This document shows positions 60,529-64,000 of a stretch of DNA of 64,000 bases, in pieces. The first letter of the stretch is position 1, and each line of letters starts with the position of its first letter. Below the pieces are notes generated by a model that saw only the letters and a list, made by a program, of their open reading frames with translations, made no database searches and was not told where the DNA came from. The translations under genes were made by a program, and so were the position numbers. The stretch is from Paraburkholderia ultramafica (GTDB lineage Bacteria; Pseudomonadota; Gammaproteobacteria; Burkholderiales; Burkholderiaceae): contig NZ_CADIKK010000017.1 in the NCBI RefSeq assembly GCF_902859915.1, forward strand, positions 62,001 through 126,000. Direction: 5' to 3'.

Positions 60529-62286
60529 ATGCACCATGGCATCGGCTTCATTCAGGATCTGGCGGTCGTGATGGCGCTCGCCGGCGTCGTCACCGTGCTG
60601 TTCCATCGCCTGAAGCAGCCGGTGGTGCTCGGTTATATCGCCGCCGGCGTGATCATCGGACCGTACACGCCGCCGTTCCAGCTGATCCACGACGAGCAGA
60701 CCATCCAGACGCTAGGCGAACTCGGCGTGGTGTTCCTGATGTTTTCGCTGGGACTCGAATTCAGCTTGCGCAAGCTCTTCAAGGTCGGCGCGACGGCGAT
60801 CGTCGCGGCGCTCTCCGAGATCGTGCTGATGTTGTGGATCGGCTATGAGATCGGCAGCGCGTTCGGCTGGAGTTCGATGGACTCGCTGTTTCTCGGCGCG
60901 ATCCTCGCGATTTCGTCGACCACCATCATCGTCAAGGCGCTGTCCGAGTTGGGCCTGAAGCGCGAGAGCTTCGCGCAGCTAGTGTTCGGCATCCTGATCG
61001 TCGAGGACATACTCGGTATCGCGATGCTGGTGCTGCTGACCGGTATCGCGCAGACCGGGCAGTTGAGCGCCGGTCTCGCGATGGTCACGCTCGGCAAGCT
61101 GCTGCTGTTCATGACGGTGTCGCTGCTGATCGGCGTGCTGGTGGTGCCGCGCGCGTTGAACTACGTGGCGCGCACGCGCAGCGACGAGATGCTGCTGGTG
61201 TCCGTGCTCGGCTTCTGCTTCGGCTTCTGTCTGCTGGTGGTCAAGCTCGACTACAGCATGGCGCTCGGCGCGTTCCTGATCGGCGCGATCATGGCCGAAT
61301 CGCGCCATCTGCATCGGATCGAACATCTGATCGCGCCGTTGCGCGACGCGTTCTCGGCGATCTTCTTCGTGACGATCGGCCTGATGCTGAATCCGGCCGT
61401 GCTGGTCGACTACGCGTGGCCGATCGCGGTGATCACGACGGCGGTGATCGTCGGCAAGATCGTGTCGTGCGGGCTCGGCACCTTGCTCGCCGGCAAGGAC
61501 GGACGTACGGCGACGCGGGTCGGCATGACCGTTTCGCAGATCGGCGAGTTCTCGTTCATCATCGCGTCGCTCGGCGTGACGCTGAAGGTGACGAGCGCGT
61601 TTCTGTATCCGATCGCGGTGGCGGTGTCGGCGCTGACCACGCTGTTCACGCCGTATCTGATTCGCGCCGCCGATCCGCTGACCCGGTGTCTAGCTCGCGC
61701 GATGCCGGGCACGCTCGCCAAGGTGTTCGGCCTCTATGGTCAGTGGTTGCGCAGCCTGAGCACGGCCAGCGGCGAGCCGACCCTATTCAGCCTGACGCGG
61801 CGGATCATTCTGCAGATTGCCGTCAACCTTGCGCTGGTCGCCGCGATTTTTCTGGCCGTATCGTATAGCGCGCCTTATACCGGCAAGCTGCTCGCACATT
61901 GGTTGAGTTCCGAGCCGATGCAGCGCGTGGTGCAGTGGAGCGTCGCGCTGGTCGTGTCGATGCCGTTTCTGGTGGCGGTCTATCGCAAGACCAAGTCGCT
62001 CGCGCTGCTGCTCGCCGAAGTCAGCGTGCAGCCGGCGACAGCGGGGCGCTTGACGAGCGCGCTCCGTTACGCGATCGCCGATCTGGTGCCGGTGGTGTCG
62101 ATGGCCGGCGTGTTTTTGCTGGTTGCGGCGCTCTCGGGCAGCATCCTGCCGCCGACCGGCCTGCTCGCCGCCGTACTGATCTGCGCGGCAGTGCTGCTGG
62201 CGCTCGTGTGGCGCTGGTGCGTGAAGATTCACGCGTCGATGCAGATCGCCTTGCGCGAGACTTTTGAAGAGCAGCCGGATCCTTGA
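60529..62286 (+). CDS. CPA2 family monovalent cation:proton antiporter
   Basis: A 585-aa membrane protein of the KefB/YbaL family with LAVVMALAGVVTVLFHRL, QPVVLGYIAAGVIIGP, ELGVVFLMFSLGLEFS and SQIGEFSFIIASLGV. It lacks the C-terminal TrkA-N (RCK) nucleotide-binding domain of KefB/KefC and ends in extra membrane helices and a short tail instead. Likely Na+/K+ or K+ efflux coupled to protons. AAGGA lies before ATG 60529. Confidence 0.88.
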   Translation: MHHGIGFIQDLAVVMALAGVVTVLFHRLKQPVVLGYIAAGVIIGPYTPPFQLIHDEQTIQTLGELGVVFLMFSLGLEFSLRKLFKVGATAIVAALSEIVLMLWIGYEIGSAFGWSSMDSLFLGAILAISSTTIIVKALSELGLKRESFAQLVFGILIVEDILGIAMLVLLTGIAQTGQLSAGLAMVTLGKLLLFMTVSLLIGVLVVPRALNYVARTRSDEMLLVSVLGFCFGFCLLVVKLDYSMALGAFLIGAIMAESRHLHRIEHLIAPLRDAFSAIFFVTIGLMLNPAVLVDYAWPIAVITTAVIVGKIVSCGLGTLLAGKDGRTATRVGMTVSQIGEFSFIIASLGVTLKVTSAFLYPIAVAVSALTTLFTPYLIRAADPLTRCLARAMPGTLAKVFGLYGQWLRSLSTASGEPTLFSLTRRIILQIAVNLALVAAIFLAVSYSAPYTGKLLAHWLSSEPMQRVVQWSVALVVSMPFLVAVYRKTKSLALLLAEVSVQPATAGRLTSALRYAIADLVPVVSMAGVFLLVAALSGSILPPTGLLAAVLICAAVLLALVWRWCVKIHASMQIALRETFEEQPDP

Positions 62287-62307
62287 GTCAGCGGGCTTTG
62301 CGCTGTG

Positions 62308-62386
62308 GTCCCCAAGGGGACTTCCTTCGCGGTGTGGTCCAAGGGGATTTCGTTCAGGCGTCCCGCAAGGGGCTTCCTGCGGGCGT
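62308..62386. repeat. three tandem CAAGGGG-type repeat units
   Basis: Units of about 25-28 bases: GGTCCCCAAGGGGACTTCC..., GGTCCAAGGGGATTTCG... and CCCGCAAGGGGCTTCCTGCG.... Partly self-complementary. The core CAAGGGGACTT also occurs, inverted, within apeM. Intergenic, following the antiporter gene. Confidence 0.6.
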
Positions 62387-62491
62387 CCGCGACAATGTGA
62401 GCAATTGTGTGCGGGTTTGCGGCGCGTGCTGCGCTAGCGGATAATCAGGGCATATTCATTCGTTCGCGTGGAAGGCGCCTGTCTGACTGTC

Positions 62492-63997
62492 ATGAGCGAA
62501 AATAAACCTGAAAACACCGGCGCGCCCGGCAGCCCGTCGTCGCCTTCGGCGTCGCCAGCTACAGCGTCTTCCGGTGCAACCCCCGACGTAAGCTCGGGCG
62601 CGGCGAAACCCGGCACCTCGCCGCTTGAACCGGCGGCCTCGCTACCGCCCTTGCATGAAGACGCGATCCAGTCGCCGATCAAGGATGTCGTGACACCGGC
62701 TGCCGCAGAGGCGGCCGCAAGGTCATCGACTGACAGCCCCGCCAGCGCGTCGGCCGTGACGCCGGCCGATCCGCAAACGGCCCGGCAACGCGACGCGGCC
62801 GAGGCACGCAGTTCGGCTGCGGCGTCCACCGCGAAGCAGGAGGCCGAAGTTCATGAGCGCGCTGCACGGCGTACCGGCGCACCTGCGGCGCATCCCGAGA
62901 TCACGAAAGGCATGAAAAGCGCGCCATCCGCATCCACGCTGACGAGCAGCGAGCCGCTTGCCGGCAAACTAACCGCCTCGGCGGACGACGTCGTCGCGAC
63001 CGAAGAACCCGAGGCTGCCACCAGGCGTCCGGCCGGCGCGCCGCCGCCGGGCTTCGGCGCGGCGCCCGACTTCACCGCGACCAATCCGCCGCCGCCCAAC
63101 GCGTTGCCGCAGTCGCCGCCGCGCTATCTGAAGCAGAGCGATTCGGCATGGACCGTGTTTGGCCGCATCGTCGCGGCACGTGCGCGCCAGATGTTCGATC
63201 GCGCGGGGCAACGGATCACCCAGCGTACGCTGCGCATCGGCGTGTCGGCGCGCATCTTCCATCCGGAGCCGGGTGCGAAGGGGCTGCGCGGCAAGACTTT
63301 GCAGTACCTCGAGGAATCGATCGCGCACTGGGTGATGTCGCGCGACGTGCTGGTGTTCATGATTCCGACGGTCGGTCATCAGGGCATGCTGCACCCGAGC
63401 AACATCCGTTTGCGCGACTACGCGAAGCATCTCGACGGCCTGCTTCTGCAAGGCGGCGCCGACGTCTCGCCGCAATCGTACGCGGAAGCGGCGACCAGCC
63501 ACGAGTGGCCCGGCGACCGCGTGCGCGACATGTACGAGCTCGAACTGCTGCACGAATTCGTCGAATCGGGCAAGCCGGTGCTGGGCGTGTGCCGCGGCTG
63601 CCAACTGATCAACGTGGCGTTCGGCGGCACCTTGTATCAGGACATCGCGACCGATGTGCCGACCGCAAGCACGCACGTCAACGAGGACTACGATCAGCAT
63701 CGGCACGGGGTTCACTTTCCGGACGGTTCGACGCTGGTCAACATGTTCCCGGGCCGGCGCGACGCGATCGTCAACTCGATCCACCACCAGGCGGTGAAGA
63801 CGCTCGGACGCGATCTCAATATCGAGGCGGTATCGGCGTCGGACGGCATCATCGAGGCCGTGCGCTATCGGCGTGCGCCGTTCGTGATGGGGGTGCAGTG
63901 GCATCCGGAGTTTCATCGCGCGGGCGGCCCGGAGTTGCTCGATTGCACGCCTTTGCTCGATACGTTCCTGCGGGTGGCGCGCGAGACGCGGTTTTGA
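62492..63997 (+). CDS. class I glutamine amidotransferase-like hydrolase with long disordered N-terminus
   Basis: A 501-aa protein. Residues about 1-205 are Ala/Ser/Pro-rich and predicted disordered. From about 245 it is a peptidase C26/gamma-glutamyl-GABA-hydrolase (PuuD-like) domain: nucleophile VLGVCRGCQLINVAFGG, oxyanion side LLQGGADVSP, and C-terminal GVQWHPEFHR with the catalytic His and Glu. Removes glutamate from gamma-glutamyl-polyamine or GABA compounds in the PuuD model; the actual substrate is unknown. ATG 62492 is used; an upstream in-frame GTG (62468) exists. Ends five bases from the window edge. Confidence 0.85.
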   Translation: MSENKPENTGAPGSPSSPSASPATASSGATPDVSSGAAKPGTSPLEPAASLPPLHEDAIQSPIKDVVTPAAAEAAARSSTDSPASASAVTPADPQTARQRDAAEARSSAAASTAKQEAEVHERAARRTGAPAAHPEITKGMKSAPSASTLTSSEPLAGKLTASADDVVATEEPEAATRRPAGAPPPGFGAAPDFTATNPPPPNALPQSPPRYLKQSDSAWTVFGRIVAARARQMFDRAGQRITQRTLRIGVSARIFHPEPGAKGLRGKTLQYLEESIAHWVMSRDVLVFMIPTVGHQGMLHPSNIRLRDYAKHLDGLLLQGGADVSPQSYAEAATSHEWPGDRVRDMYELELLHEFVESGKPVLGVCRGCQLINVAFGGTLYQDIATDVPTASTHVNEDYDQHRHGVHFPDGSTLVNMFPGRRDAIVNSIHHQAVKTLGRDLNIEAVSASDGIIEAVRYRRAPFVMGVQWHPEFHRAGGPELLDCTPLLDTFLRVARETRF

Positions 63998-64000
63998 TGC

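Overview
The window is GC-rich, densely packed proteobacterial chromosome. Gene content and order (rph-rdgB-hemW, yicC-gmk-rpoZ-spoT, greB next to a Burkholderia-type porin, a secreted AroQ chorismate mutase, guaD-add-xdhCBA) point to Burkholderiaceae, most likely Paraburkholderia. No database search was possible; all product names come from motifs and family knowledge.

Layout. 1-5.4 kb is an accessory edge: a SWIM zinc-finger protein, a small winged-helix-like protein, a two-HKD phospholipase-D-like protein and a Gly/Ser-rich secreted peptide. It ends at a tRNA-Ser(UGA) whose 3' part is lost. 5.4-12.6 kb is housekeeping: rph-rdgB-hemW on the minus strand, divergent from yicC-gmk-rpoZ-spoT. 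12.7-19.3 kb holds a NinX-like phage gene, tRNA-Arg(ACG), greB, a truncated IS5-type gene, a porin, a strong candidate sRNA, a cold-shock gene with a long leader, an exonuclease/GIY-YIG fusion and a secreted chorismate mutase. 19.4-21.5 kb is gene-poor, with a 49-aa protein and a broken acyltransferase. 21.5-27.5 kb has tRNA-Thr(CGU), fbp, a higBA toxin-antitoxin pair with a visible operator, pepN and a DUF4136 lipoprotein. 27.6-28.4 kb has a GDT1/UPF0016 manganese exporter split into two overlapping frames under a yybP-ykoY manganese riboswitch.

The main accessory locus is 29.0-47.6 kb: an aryl polyene (APE) pigment cluster of the ape/xanthomonadin type. It encodes three catalytic ketosynthases plus a chain-length-factor-like partner, two ACPs, an acyl-ACP ligase fused to a dehydratase, a second dehydratase, a ketoreductase, a thioesterase, two acyltransferases (one fused to a glycosyltransferase), an MIO-type ammonia-lyase, a LolA-like carrier and an MMPL exporter. 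These sit as one + strand operon with overlapping starts and stops. A methyltransferase and a flavin oxidoreductase follow as a divergent pair. In outline, the lyase may supply an aryl acid, the ligase loads it on an ACP, KS/KR/DH cycles build the polyene, and the acyltransferases and LolA/MMPL proteins attach it to a lipid and move it to the outer membrane.

47.7-55.4 kb is a purine-salvage/catabolism block (guaD, add, xdhC, xdhB, xdhA). 55.4-64 kb has a 14-bp tandem repeat, dsbB, a catabolic operon (DUF2848, a deleted MFS transporter, GntR regulator, amidase), a CPA2 antiporter and a class-I glutamine-amidotransferase-like hydrolase with a long disordered N-terminus.

Broken or split genes are unusually frequent (tRNA-Ser, acyltransferase, GDT1, APE lipoprotein, MFS transporter).
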